A stretch of DNA of 64,000 nucleotides from Parapristionchus giblindavisi (Eukaryota; Nematoda; Chromadorea; Rhabditida; Diplogasteridae): contig CALSFV010000013.1 in the NCBI GenBank assembly GCA_943737045.1, positions 93,501 to 157,500 of the forward strand. Direction: 5' to 3'. Position numbers and translations under genes: made by a program. The notes under the pieces were generated by a model. The model was given only the letters and a program-made list of their open reading frames with translations. It searched no databases and was not told where the DNA came from. Below, one piece after another: positions 23,291 to 37,500 of this stretch; within the stretch, counting starts at the first letter, position 1, and each line of letters begins with the position of its first letter.

Positions 23291-26200
23291 TCAAAGATCA
23301 TTCTCTTCCTCCGAATCTTCATCTTCGCCATCTTCATCAGATGACGCTGTAGAGACTTCAGAATCAGATGAATCAGGATCCTATAATGAGAGTATAAATA
23401 AAATCAGTTCATGATCAAGAATAATGGTGAGATACCGTACCTCAACTAACACAACTCCTTCTCTACACAATCTTTCCAATCGATCAATTCCAGTTGATCG
23501 ATCACGAGAATTCTCTACTTGCCATCGTTGAAGAAGAAGTGTTCCATAGGGAGGACTATTGAAGTATCTAAATATGAGATTATAGAGATCAAACATTAAA
23601 GATCAAAGATCAACTCACTTCATATAGGGTACGGTAGAAGCAGTTGGAAAGAGTAGATGGAAGTCTCCCTTTCTTTCCAATTCATCCTCGAATTCAACTA
23701 GAGTACGAACATCTTCTGATGTTAATCTTAAGAAGGCTAAGATGAAAAGTTGAAAGATCAAAGATGAAACCTTGTAGTCAATCGTGATGATGGTATTCCT
23801 TCACCGGCGTACGCACCTTCACATTCACGTTCCTTCTCCATCTGTAGTTCGATTTGGTTTAATCATCAGATATGTAGGCATATTGAGAGCCCGATATAAT
23901 CTTTCGCCTAGATTAGAACAGCACAAATAAAGCACATATTTACAACCCAAAATATGCACAAAAAATATTGCAAAACACCTTTATCTTTCTAATACCTGTT
24001 TTTGTCCTTTCGGCCATCTCCGTGGTCTCGTTGCATATATTGATGAAGATTTGAAAGAATCCATTGATCCACTACAATTAATACATATCATATACATTAA
24101 AGCTTAAGATGATTCAGAGACACAGCGCTATGGAGGATTGTTTATATGGGAAATGATAGTAGTGAAAAAAGAAACTTGCAGGTTAGACTAAACAACGATG
24201 CAAAGGATATTGAGAAAGTGGATTCACTCACTTATTGATATATATTCCAGCCATATTGAGTACATCTTTAGCCAATGGAGATTTGACAGATGAATCAAGT
24301 GGAGTACCAGAATGAAGAGATGGAGAGATATTCACCTGAGATAGCAAATACATTCATCTTTTTGTATCCGAAAGATTGATTCATCCATGATAACGATATC
24401 CAATGTATTATTAATTAAAAGTGAAACATCGTTTCAGCTATGATTGAATTGAAGAAAAGTATAAAAAGAATGAAATCCAAATGACTGACCTCTAACAACC
24501 ATGGTCTTAAACTCTCATCCAATAGAATATCCATTCCGAAGAGTTCATGACATACAAAGCTAAAGATGAATCAATCAATAGATGATCTATATCCACTTTA
24601 TGATAATATAATCAACTACCGTACACCTTCAATCATTCCATATCAAATAATCTACAGTATCCCTTTATATTTATAAAATACAGTACCCGCAATGAATCTG
24701 TCTCTGCATATGATCTCTTATGTGTTTCTCACAAGCAATGAAGGCCTTCACGATGACGTCATTGATAGATGAACGAATCTGATAAACATATTCATTATTT
24801 TATATTTTAGATGAAGTTGTTATAATACTTCTTCAATATTACAATTGCAACATTAAAAGCAAGACACGACTTATCAATAATGAATAGAATGAAAGATGAA
24901 TTGACTAACCTTCTTACTATCAATTCCTCTCTCCTCAAAGTATTTCCATAGTTCAGTCAACTTCCATTTGGGTACTGGATCACTCGAGATTCCGTCACGA
25001 TCAGCAAACTGTAATCAAGGATTACTGTATGATAGATATAATCTATTGATCGATCAATTAATCAATAACCCACCTTGTTGATGGAATAATTTGTGAGATG
25101 CATGTACTTGTTCGATATTGATGACACTGAGTGGGAATATCTGAATGAATCAATCAATAGATCAAACGATATAATCATAAAATCAATCGATAATCGTCTT
25201 ACTTGACAGTAGCAAATCGTACAAGTCCTTCATCATAAAGATAAACTCTTAATGGATCGAGACATGGAACATAGGCATACAAACGAAGATCGAATTTAGC
25301 TCCATTGATAGTCAATGGACGTGCAATGTATCTGAGAATGAGAGGATTACGGTAGGATTACACAAGAGATCAATTGATTCCAGCCAACAAGATTACCGTA
25401 TATGTAGTAATCAATAACAAGAATATGTTAACTAATCAATAATAATCAATAATCTTACTGTTGTGCAATCATAGGAGAATCTTGTTTGATCTCTTTCATC
25501 TTTCTTGTAACCATAATACCAGTTCCACGAGCAGAAGCAGGCTGAAATAAGATCGATTAAATGATGATGATGTTGGATATTATATGGAATAGTTTGATAG
25601 AGTAACCCTCATCGACATCTTTCCATCTCCCATATTTCATTATTTCATGCAAATGACTGTGGGTACACACGAGATAAGCATTCTAGGGTATCCCCCACAA
25701 ATATATCAAATACTTTCTATAATACTAATGACATACCGGTTTGACAATCACATGTACATCAGGATTGGAATCAAGATATGCAATGAGATCATTGGTTTGT
25801 CTCGGTAGAATATAAGTAAACGGTACGATACCGTACTCCTTCACACCGAATCGATCAATCTACAATGACAGATTATGGTAGATCATTTGATCAATCAATA
25901 AATATGGGGATTACCTGTTCAGCAACATGTGTCCATAATCGATCCTTTCTTCCTATATGAAAAGCACCCGGATAATGATTGACCTATCAATCAAATATTC
26001 AATGTATCATCTCATTATCATTTACATCATGTTATAGTTGGACTCGCAAATTGATGATAAGGAAGAAATAGTAATATTGTTATTTTTTTTAAATAAGTAT
26101 CAACCTTTTGATGTGGTTTGATTGTCTTATAATCAATACTTTTGAGATGACGTCCCCAATATCCAATCCATGATGTTTCTTCTTCTACTATCTACAACAA

Positions 26201-26623
26201 TCAATATTCAATCACTGTTAATGATAAGTCTCATCCCTCCCCATCCTAATCATTTAGTAATCAATCGATACACTTCATAAATCAATAATATATCATATTA
26301 CTACCGTAATCACATAATACCGTACCTTGAAATGACTAGCAGCCAGACTTTGTCTCATTACAATGGGTAATAGACTGTTCTGACACCATGTCAATCGAGA
26401 CGAGATCTTACGATTCGGCTTTGTTACTGTAATCGATATCGATTGGTATCGTATAAATAAAAACTACCGTACCCTTAGTTCCTTTGGTGTAGAATCGTAC
26501 GGTAGGAGGGACATTACTGAATTGTGAACATCGAAAGAATGGTTGAGTAGATGAAGAAGATTGGATATCATTTACAAGGATATCTAAAAAGATTATAATT
26601 ATGAAAGAATGAATGGAATACAT
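23291..26623 (-). CDS. ttll-4: Tubulin tyrosine ligase-like glutamylase, TTLL4 type
   Basis: TTLL enzymes use ATP to add glutamate side chains to tubulin and other proteins. Around 15 exons read in order on the minus strand: VPPTVRFYTKGTK, RLTWCQNSLLPIVMRQSLAA, SWIGYWGRHLKSIDYKTIKP, FHIGRKDRLWTHVAEQ, VIVKPPASARGTGIMVTRKM (ATP-grasp lysine and small loop), MIAQQYIARPLTINGAKFDL with RLYAYV, YMHLTNYSINKFADRDG, CHELFGMDILLDESLRPWLL (about 24520), and EVNISPSLHSGTPLDSSVKS. It continues through LTSEDVRTLVEFEDELERKG to an acidic C-terminus (SSDEDGEDEDSEEEND), stop 23291-23293. The match to vertebrate TTLL4 is extensive, including C-terminal extensions outside the ATP-grasp core. The start at 26621-26623 is uncertain because an AG acceptor-like site lies just downstream. 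The symbol follows C. elegans naming. Confidence 0.88.
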
Positions 26624-26902
26624 TGGATTCGATACAATTTATTGTATCGAGACGTAGATATCGAAACGTCATAAGAGACAGTTAACCTTTACTTTTGTTA
26701 ATTGTATATCTTAAACATTGAAGCACATGCTAATTAAATTTGTACACTTTAATAAAGAATAATTTAATGATTATATTAAATGAGAAAGTATGATTATTGT
26801 TATCTTCTCCAATTCAATACATTATCCTTTATTCCCCACTTCATGTCTCATATAAAAAAAACAAAAACTCTGAGCTAAAGATATTGTAATGGACCATTCT
26901 AT

Positions 26903-27011
26903 TCAATTGGAATAGAAAGATAAGATAAATAGACGAATAACACCATCGTTAAATACAGTAATCAAATACAAATTCCCCTTGTTGTCAATTTGAGCGTCAA
27001 CTTTAATTAAA
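26903..27011 (-). CDS. Candidate orphan exon (LIKVDAQIDNKGNLYLITVF)
   Basis: A TTTCCCAG acceptor precedes an open segment encoding LIKVDAQIDNKGNLYLITVF and then NDGVIRLF, to a stop at 26903-26905. It reads like a beta-propeller strand pair, but its phase does not join to the neighbouring candidate exon at 27571-27672. It may be the last exon of an unrecognised gene, or chance. Confidence 0.25.
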
Positions 27012-27056
27012 CTGGGAAAGAGTAACAAGAGTCATGAATGAATGAGAGGAGACAAA

Positions 27057-27300
27057 GAGGGAGAGGGAGAGGGAGAGGGAGAGGGAGAGGGAGAGGGAGA
27101 GGGAGAAGGAGAGGGAGAGGGAGAAGGAGAGGAAGAGGGAGAGGGAGAAGGAGAAGGAGACAAAGAGGGAGAGGGAGAGGGAGAGGGAGAGGGAGAAGGA
27201 GAAGGAGACAAAGAGGGAGAGGGATACGAGAGGGAGAGGGAGAGGGAGAGGGAGAGGGAGAGGGAGAGGGAGAGGGAGAAGGAGAAGGAGAGGGAGAGAA
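27057..27300. repeat. (GGGAGA)n array with AAGGAGACAAAGA interruptions
   Basis: Purine-rich hexamer array on the + strand (CTCCCT on the minus strand), with periodic GGAGACAAAGAGG variants. Long Gly-Glu and Arg-Gly ORFs on it are repeat products. Confidence 0.93.
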
Positions 27301-27462
27301 GGAGAGAGATAAGAGGTGTGGTAGAATGAGGGGAGAGACTGGTCAACAAAGCACTTATTGTTAGACTCCTCTCTTCTTTCATTTATTCTAATTACTCAGA
27401 TGATTAATTTATCTTAATCTCAACTATTCATCTACATCCAATGAAGTATCATCTTTCAAGCA

Positions 27463-30400
27463 CTACATAAATAAGGAATATACTAAAAAAAGTTGTATAT
27501 AAATGGAATAAATATGGTAATATCAATGTAATAGTGATAGATCTTCATAAGAATATAATATATGACTTACGTTTCTTATCATTTCTATTAGGTGATTGAT
27601 CTCTTGATGTAGAATGAGATGATAGACATGATGATACCAATTCAGTTAGACCACACATTCCACCCTCATCATCTATAACAATATATATTATTCATTGATT
27701 CAATATTCAATACTTTCAATAACCATTGAATAGACAAATTACGGTATTTTATAAAAAGATACAAGTTTAAAGTGAGAGAGAGATAGATGAATACTGATCA
27801 TTAGTTTGTTGATAGAAGAAGCATGACTGAATGAAAGAATAGATGAAGAGGGAGAGGAAGAAAGAGAGGGAGAGAGAGAATGTGAGAAGGAGAAAAAGAG
27901 GTAGAGATAGAGGAAGTAGTTAATAGATAGATAGATATTTGAGGGATGGCTGTTATGTCGTGTGAACGTGTGAAAAGCAAACCTATCCCACCACCCCTCC
28001 TTTCCACTATCAAAGGCAAAAAGTACGAATTGAACTATATCATCAACAATTATCGACTATCAATCAATCAATAATCATCTACCGTAATCCAATGAGAACA
28101 CTATTACTCTACCAAGTAATCTACAGAGCAGTCGAATGAATACATCACAGTGCACTAGGAATAATAAAAGACAGTAGAGTCGTATAAATATGGTGAGAAG
28201 TAAGAGTCTTTTAACGCCTTTTGAGAGTAAGAGAAAGAATTGAAAATGGAGTGGGAATGAAAGAGTAAGGAGAGGAGAGGGTGAGGGAGAGAGGGAGGGA
28301 GAGGGAGACGGAGAGAGGGAGGGGGAGAGGGAGAGGGAGAGTAAGACTTAAAACGCGGTCTCTGTAAGGGCGGTAGAGTGAGGGCACAAAGTTTCAAAAT
28401 CGTCCTAGACCGTTCATATTTGGTGGTCAGAGTCCCTAGGGGTGGGATACACTTCAGCCAAAAAATTGGCTCGAATTATCGATTTTTGATCTACCAAAAG
28501 TGAAAAATTTAAAATGATTTTTTCCAATCGTGTCATATACCATTCGAAAGAGCGTTGAAAGTTATGTAAAACTGACAAGTTTCAAACGATTTGGTTCAAT
28601 AGTTTTTGAGAAAAATCCGATTTTCCGAAAAAAGGCCAGATTTTTTTCCTTTCGTTAAATAGCAGACTACTTTCCCATCATTTCTTGTCTCTGGGCATTT
28701 GATATCTTATGTAAAAATGGATGGGCTATCCGAATATCATACTCATTTTAACCATCTCCATACCGGAACATGACATATTGGCAAAAAACTAGCTCATTTT
28801 TAGCGTTGCAATCCTCGACGCGGGTTCGAATCCCGCCTCGGGCGAAAATTTTTGCAAACTTTTTTTAGTTCCATTTTGGCTTATAATCGACTTTTTTTCG
28901 CTCCTTGGACTTTTTAAATGTTCTTCTGATCAAGCAATATCTAAAATGTAATGTTCTGAAGGTGTAAGTTGCTTTTTTGTAAACTTTTTTTATCAATGGA
29001 TACATTCGCTACATCAAGCACATTCGTCGTCATCATTTCAATGATCTTCCTCAAGAGAATTAACATCTCCATCCATCAATTCAATCGTTTCTTCCATGTT
29101 GAAAATTTCATTCATGTTGTTTCTGATAGAAGTGACCATAAGATCATCATCAGATATCAACGCCTCTTCATCAATAGTATCAACATCGTTCGTATCCAAC
29201 TCGATTAACAATTTCCTCCATTCTGTATCGAAACTTAGTTCATCGTTATCTTCATCGATTGTAGATCGTTTCACTCTAATTCCATTTTGCCTTCTTTTTT
29301 GTCAATATTAACGGATGCCATGGTTCTTGCAGATTTGATGCGGCTATAATATGAATTAATTTGACGAGCACTCAAGCGTTCTTCCGGCGAAAACATTCTG
29401 GAGCCATCCGGGTTTAGCGATTCTCGCATTCTTTTCTCACCATCTTCAGCTGACATATTTGTTCCCTTATTTTTTGATTCTAGCTTTTTTTTATATTTTT
29501 TTCTATTCTAGATTTCGAGCTTGATTCGCTTGGCATCCTCAGCACTATTTCCACCAGGACGCTTCAATAATATTTATTAGAACTAAAAAACATAAGTGTC
29601 CGTCAAGATTATCTGTCTAACATACCTTTACAGCTCATGCTTGAGCCTCATACGACTCTTCATTGGAGGGTAGTCGACTTACTTTCACTTTCATTTAAGT
29701 GATCTCCTTTAGAAAATAAGTTCACGTACAAGCAAAACAAAAATAGATAGAAATCATGTTTTATCATTATTGAAAACCATTTAAAAAGTCCAAGGAACGA
29801 AAAAAAGTCGATTAGAAGCCAAAATGGAACTAAAAAAAGTTTGCAAAAATTTTCGACCGAGGCGGGATTCGAACCCGCGTCGAGGATTGTATCGCTAAAA
29901 ATGAGCTAGTTTTTTGCCAATATGTCATGTTCCGGTATGGAGATGGTTAAAATGAGTATGATATTCGGATAGCCCATCCATTTTTACATAAGATATCAAA
30001 TGCCCAGAGACAAGAAATGATGGGAAAGTAGTCTGAAATTTAACGAAAGGAAAAAAATCTGGCCTTTTTTCGGAAAATCGGATTTTTCTCAAAAACTATT
30101 GAACCAAATCTTTTGAAACTTGTCAGTTTTACATAACTTTCCACGCTCTTTCGAATGATATATGACATGATTGGAAAAAATCATTTTAAATTTTTCACTT
30201 TTGGTAGATCAAAAATCGATAATTCGAGCCAATTTTTTGGTTGAAGTGTATCCCACCCCTAGGGACTCTAACCACCAAATATGAACGATTTTGAAACTTT
30301 GTGCCCTCACCCTGTCACCACCCCTCCGCTGTTAGGGAGAGTGCGTTTTAAGACTCCGTCAGATTACCCAAGTCCTTCTGTGAATGACTTCCACTTCTTC

Positions 30401-31469
30401 TTTTCTCATTCCATAGATATACATTAAGATAATCACAATAATATCACAGTAATATAATGAATGAATTGATATCTCATTCCAATCCATTAAATAGTTCATC
30501 TACATATTCCATCCATTCATTCCTCTCTTCATTCTTTCATTATACATTCATTCTCTTTCATCGAATTAATGAGAATGAAAAGAACGATGAGAAAGAGAAG
30601 AAAGAATATAATAAAATGTTCTCTCAAAGAGAAATATAATCAATTCCCATAGATCACAAATCATTATGATCTATATATTCCAATAATCTATTCATTATCA
30701 CTATTATGTATTAAATATAAATGAAGAATGACAATAAATGATCAATATAAACATAATATTTGTAAGGTCTTTTCATCTCTTTCTCTTCTCATCTAATTCA
30801 GTCTCTTTCTATCTTCTATTCAACTCATAAATCAGTCTTCATATACACTTCTCTTCTTCCTCTCAATTCATTCTTCTATTCCACTATCCAACCTATACTT
30901 CTCTTACTCTTTTTATTCCACTTCAAATGAAACAATGAGTATTGAAATGGAATAGCCTCTAGTACATACAAATAGGAGAGAAGGAGAAGTAGAGGGAGAT
31001 GGGCTAAAAGTTATCTAACAGTACTAATAATAGTAGAATGGGATAAATGTTATGAATACTCAAAATAAAGAATGAGATAAGAGAATTTGTATGATACTGT
31101 ATAGTGGATATTGTGTATCGTGTACTGTATGATAACAATGAATATACAAGTCATCCCCTCCTCCTCTTCTCCTCTTCTCTTCCCTCTTCATCTCTTCATC
31201 ATCATCATCGTCAGTCTTTTCTTCTCTCTCACACTTCACTTTCATTCATTCAAAAGACGAATACAAAACAACGAAGAATGAAGTGAAAGACACTATTACT
31301 ATATCTGACGAGATGAATAGAATAGAATATAGATCAAATATATTCATAATATACTTATTTGAATATCGTACTCCGTAAAGAGATAGACAAGCAACCGTAC
31401 ATTCTCATTCTAAGATCAAAGATCGACCTTTCCCATCCTCCAGGGCATAAATATGGACATTAGGCCGTA

Positions 31470-31523
<54 letters not shown>

Positions 31524-34500
31524 GAGAGTAGGTGGAGGAGGGAGGATTAGTAAAAGAAGAAGGAGTTTGTAGTAGGATTTCATTGAGGAAATGAAGGAGT
31601 GAAATGAGAGAATGAATAAGGTGAGAATAAGGGAAGATTGAAGGATAGAGGGAGAGGGAGAGAATGAGAGGGGGGGGGGTGATTACGATATACTTTATTA
31701 TCATCTTCATTATCGTTGAATAGATGAGATTATCTATGAATATGAATAGATAATGAATATGAATAGATACACATCAATACCATCCTCATCTCCTCATCTC
31801 CCTTCCCTCTCTCATCATATCCTTATACTACCATATCTAACAATCAACCGTACCCCTCCATTATCCATTCCATTCTATATTATCCACTTCCTTGTCTACA
31901 ACCCTATAATCAGAGACTATGAAAGAAGAAGAAGAAGGAAGAGGAGGAGATAATTTGATGAGAAGAGAAAAGAAAAGGAATGAATATAGGAATATATGAT
32001 GAAAATGAGAATGAAATAATGAAAGAATAGAAGATTATACCTATAGAAGATAGAAGATGATGAAGAGGAATGTCAGAAGAGAAGATATGAAGAGGAAGAC
32101 AACGGGAGAGGGAGAGAGAGAGGGAGAGGAGAGGGAGAGGGAGAGGGAGAGGGAGAGGGAGAGGAGGAGAGGGAGAGGGAGAGGGAGAGGGAGAGGGGGA
32201 GGGAGAGAAGGAGAGGGAGAGAAGGAGAGGGAGAGGGAGAGAAGGAGAGGGAGAGGGAGAGAAGGAGAGGGAGAGGGGGAGGGAGAGAAGGAGAGGGAGA
32301 GGGAGAGGGAGAGGGAGAGGGAGAGAAGGAGAGGGAGAGGGAGAGAAGGAGAGGGAGAGGGAGAGAAGGAGAGGGAGAGGGAGAGAAGGAGAGGGAGAGG
32401 GAGAGAAGGAGAGGGAGAGGGAGAGAAGGAGAGGGGGAAGGAGAGAAGGAGAGGGAGAGGGGGAGGGAGAGAAGGAGAGGGAGAGGGGGAGGGAGAGAAG
32501 GAGAGGGAGAGGGAGAGAAGGGGAGAAGGAGAGGGAGAGGGGGAGGGAGAGAAGGAGAGGGAGAGGGAGAGGGAGAGAAGGAGAGGGAGAGGGGGAGGGA
32601 GAGAAGGAGAGGGAGAAGAGAGTGATCGGTAGGCCTGTCACTAAGACATTGTGCATGTTTCTCTTCATCTTCTTCCATTGGATGACTTATGGAGAAGAAG
32701 AAGAAGAAACACTCTCTCGTTCATATGGGAGAAGGAGATATATAGGGAGTTGTCTTGAGTGATAGAGGGAGAGGGAGAGAGGGAGAGGGAGAGGGAGAGG
32801 GAGAGGAGGAGAGGGAGAGGGAGAGGAGGAGAGGGAGAGGGAGAGGGAGAGGGGGAGGGAGAGGGAGAGGAGGAGAGGGAGAGGGAGAGGAGAGAGGAAA
32901 GGGAGAGGGAGGGAGGAGAAGGAGAGGGAGAGAAACATTAGACATACATATCTACTTCTCTCATGTTTCTTCTCTGTAGAGTACATACATTCCGTGTATA
33001 AGAAATGAGGAAGAACATGGAGAGGAAAAGAGTAGAGGAAGGGGGGAGGGAGAGGGAGAGGAGAGGAAGAGGGAGAGGAAAAGAGAAGAGGAAGGGGAGA
33101 GGGAGATGGGGAGGGAGAGAGATAACTAATAGAAGTAGAGGTATACAGTAAGACAAGGAACGATATTATCTAACTAGGGAATGGTTTTTGTGATGGTTGA
33201 AATTACGGTTAGTGACCTACATAGCGATAATCAGCATGGTCGACTTAGTAAGAATCAACTTTCAAAAGATGCGATTTATCGATTTTTTGAACGAAACCCG
33301 TGGCATATCCGCCGCACGAAAGACAGCCAAAAAGTTGCATTTTTTGTGTTCTTTCACTTTTTGAACATGAGTTCCCATTCCCATTCCCCGACAGCAGATT
33401 ATATCTCCATGGTAGTTCCAGCAAAAAAAAATTGCTGTTTCAATGGAAATCAAGTCCAAAAAATCTTTTTTGGCTGTCTTTCGTGCGGCGGATATGCGAC
33501 GGGTTTCGTTCAAAAATCGATAAATCGCAACTTTTGAAAGTTGATTCTTACTAAGTCGACCATGCTGATTATCGCTATGTAGGTCACTAACCGTAATTTC
33601 AACCAACACAAAAACAATGCCCTAGTAACAGTAATATTTAAACCGAAGAAAGATATAATGCCCATCTTATGATATATCTCATCTCTTGAATATATTCTAC
33701 AGTCAACATTACATATCCATCATGTCATGAATACCTTCCACTATCCCTTAATGTCTGTTGGTTTCTAGGGGAGAAGGAGAGGGAGAGGGAGGGGGAGAGA
33801 GGGAGAGGGAGAGGGAAAGAGGGAGAGATATAAAGGTGTTCTCATGTGAATATGATTGAATACAATCGGGAGTGTACTTGAATATATAAGAATGAATGAG
33901 AGAAGAGGAAATGAATGAAAGAAATGAGAAGAAGAAAGAATATATGTTAGATATGGAAATGAAGAATGAAGATGGAGATATGTGAATGAATTGATGAGGA
34001 AGAGAATGATTATGTATATAAGTAATGATCCAATAGATATTAATGATTAAGAGAAGGAAATGAAATGAAATGCACATATTTCATTCTTTCTCATAACTCA
34101 AGTAATATGAAACTGAAGATGAAGAAGAAGAAGAAGAAGGAGGAAGAATAGTTGAGTATATTGTAATATGTTGAAAAATGATCAAATAAAGAGAAATAAT
34201 GATGATTTGCCCATTCAATTCCATCATTCATTCAATTCATATGATTACTAGTGTCATGATAATCACCATATTTATCCCAATCTTTGATATTATGCCATGA
34301 GGGACACAAATTAGATCTTACTTCGTATAATCGATTACCCATTTACTATGTCATTCACTAGATCGAAACAATTACAAGGATCACATCAATACGTGCAGAA
34401 CAAATGCACATGAAATACGGTATCTAGAATGATCTTTGATCTCTATCAATAACTCATATATAATGACAATAAGATGGAGAAAGTACAGTCTATTGTACTA

Positions 34501-37500
34501 TTCTGAGAAGAAGAAGAAGAAATGAAGAGTATAAAGAACATATCACAACTAAATAAAGAAAGGACTGTAAACAGATGAATAGAAGGTAAAAGATGAGAAG
34601 AATTAATTAATATGAATACGGTACTTATATATGAGAGTACTGTATACTATATCTGTACACTATAGTTTAGAGTAAAAGGGGGAAAGAAAATAGAATGAGA
34701 TTGAATGAACTGAATAAAGGAATGAAGAAAAGAACTCTTTCTATCTTCATCTTCTTCTCTTTTAGAAGACACCAAACCGCTAATCGCTTCTTTAGATCCA
34801 CTATCATCAATCAGACAGGATATACTCAGAGAGGGAGAGGGAGAGGGAGAGGGAGAGAGAGGTAGAGGGAGTCGGAGAGGGAGAGGGAGAGAGAGGTAGA
34901 GGGAGTCGGAGAGGGAGAGGGAGAGAGAGGTAGAGGGAGAGGGAGAGGGAGGGAGGGAGAAGAGTAGACATACTGTGAGAACGGATGATCTTTCCTTCTC
35001 CAATAAGTATCGTGAGGGAAGTAGGTAACGGAAATAATATAAACAAATGAAATGAGTAGAGTAGAAGATGAGATGAGGTGAAGAATTTTATTTTTATTTA
35101 TTTATCACATGCTCACGCATGAACGAGACTAATGAAATAATTGCGAAATAATAAATGATCAATAAACTCTCAGCAAACGATAGATAAGATAAAAGTAATG
35201 GATGGGCAAAGGGGTGGGGACGTCTCATGTGAGCCAGTCGTCCATCTCATATCGTCGAGTAGTCACTACATGTATATCGTATGAGTGAATGGAGGAGCTC
35301 TTGTGTAGACTGGGAAGAGGACCAGTACTGTAGTCGATGATAGTGAGAATGACCAAGACGACACGTCACAATGGAGACACAATTGGGTAATGGTAAGAAT
35401 ATCATGTTTATTTCTTGAGATGAATGGAGTAAATGAAATGGGAATAAGTATATCTATACTGGAAAAGATTTTTGAATTGGAATATATCTCTCTCTCCAAT
35501 AATAATCAGATAATCGTGAAACATAAATGCAACGAGAACGTATATTATCCAATATGCATAATCTGAGAGAGAGAGTATAGATAGAATGAAGATAAGAGGA
35601 AAAGGATGAAATAGATGATACATCCAATGAATGAATGAGATCAGATGAATACATCTTAACACGGGTCTCCTGTAAAAGTGTAGCAACGCCTGCCACTAGG
35701 AAAAATTTTTTGTCTCCGATTTTGATGAGAGTCGGTCAGTTGGTGTGGTTGGGGGTCATGAGAAGGCCTAGCTACTTGATTTGACCAAAATCGCAGATTA
35801 TCGATTTTTTGTGATCTACCCTAAAAATGATCATAACTCGGTTAATTTTCATCGTACAACAAGCTGAAAGGTGTCATTTGAACCGTATTCTAATGCTCTC
35901 CGAAAAATTTGTTTATGACCCGTTCTCTATTAGGTCGTTTTCAGGGCGAAAAACGCAAAAACCACTTTTATAGATCAAAAAGGTGAAATTTTTTCGAAAG
36001 TTTTTTCTTGACCCCATCCGTTTTATTGCAAAAATCATGTATTCTAACCATGCACAATATCACTATCTTGTTCATTGCCCGTATCTCTTGGCCCCCAGGG
36101 TCGATTACTAGATAGCTCACGGACTTAGTCGATTTTTGATTACATTCAGTTTTTTGATCGTATCTCGCTTCAAAGTTGTCCAATTACCTTTTCAAAAAAA
36201 CAGAAATGATTATCTCGAAAAGGAGATTGAAAAGTTTAAAATTGTCTAAATTGTTATATCAAGCCGTTTTCGAGTTATTAAAGGAAAAGTGCTCCAATTT
36301 CGATTTTTACCTCTTTCTTGTGAAAAAAATGTTTTATTTCCAATCAGAATTCAATCAATTCGACAAATATGTTTACTTCACAACAGAAACTGATAATTGA
36401 GCTAACACTGTGCAGAGATCAACATCACTGGTCAAATACGAGGGTAGTGGATAACTCAGGGCCATCGTCCGAGAACAAAGTCTTCATCTCTGAATGATCT
36501 GACCGTCTGCTGCGATATATGCTTGGATATATCTGCACTGTGTTTGCTCATTTATCAGTTTCTGTTGTGAAGTAAACATATTTGTCGAATTGATTGAATT
36601 CTGATTGGAAATAAAACATTTTTTTCACAAGAAAGAGGTAAAAATCGAAATTGGAGCAGTTTTCCTTTAATAACTCGAAAACGGCTTGATATAACAATTT
36701 AGACAATTTTAAACTTTTCAATCTCCTTTTCGAGATAATCATTTCTGTTTTTTTGAAAAGGTAATTGGACAACTTTGAAGCGAGATACGATCAAAAAACT
36801 GAATGTAATCAAAAATCGACTAAGTCCGTGAGCTATCTAGTAATCGACCCTGGGGGCCAAGAGATACGGGCAATGAACAAGATAGTGATATTGTGCATGG
36901 TTTGAATACATGATTTTTGCAATAAAACGGATGGGGTCAAGAAAAAACTTTCGAGAAAATTTCACTTTTTTGATCAATAAAAGTTGTTTTTGCGTTTTTC
37001 GCCCTGAAAACGACCTAGTAGAGAACGGGTCATATACAACTTTTTCGGAGAGCATTAGAATACGGTTCGAATGACACCTTTCAGCTTGTTGTACGATGAA
37101 AATGAACTGAGTTATGATCATTTTTAGGGTAGATCACAAAAAATCGATAATCTGCGATTTTGGTCAAATCAAGTAGCAGGCCTTCTCATGACCCCCAACC
37201 ACACCCACTGACTGACTTTCATCAAAATCGGAGACAAAAAAAATTTCCTAGTGGCAGGAAGGGACGATTTTGCTACACTTTTACAGGAGACCCGTGTTAA
37301 TGGATATACAATAAGAGAGAAGGAGAGGGAGAGAGGGAGGGAGAGGGAGAGGGAGAGGGAGAGGGAGAGGGAGAGGGAGAGGGAGAGGGAGAGGGAGAAG
37401 GAGAGGGGGGGGGGGGCAAAGTATCTTCTTCTTCTATTCTCTATCCACGAGATGAAATTAGATGCGTATTCACGAATGAACGAAGAAGAGAAAGAAGGAG

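Noticed and set aside
27032..27382. Gly/Arg/Glu-rich ORFs resembling RGG-type proteins
   Set aside because: The pattern is the hexamer repeat read in frame; the mirrored strand is equally open.
28800..28850. Functional tRNA gene at the T-arm-like sequence
   Set aside because: The T-arm and part of the anticodon arm are good, but the 5' acceptor strand does not pair and the A box is degenerate.
32057..32668. Long open frames rich in Arg/Glu or Ser/Leu/Pro on both strands
   Set aside because: They lie wholly on a (GGGAGA)n array, which is open in several frames by composition. No splice sites or unique sequence support a gene.
33181..33609. Two near-identical 115-118 residue ORFs on opposite strands
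   Set aside because: They are the two arms of a palindromic MITE and mirror each other.
34240..34350. Minus-strand ORF encoding NLCPSWHNIKDWDKYGDYHD
   Set aside because: It looks protein-like, but only about 36 codons with stops on both sides and no good acceptor; kept only as a possible extra exon of the long-intron gene.
36176..36772. Two identical-looking 74-residue ORFs on opposite strands
   Set aside because: They are the inverted arms of the TTAA fold-back element, without transposase motifs.
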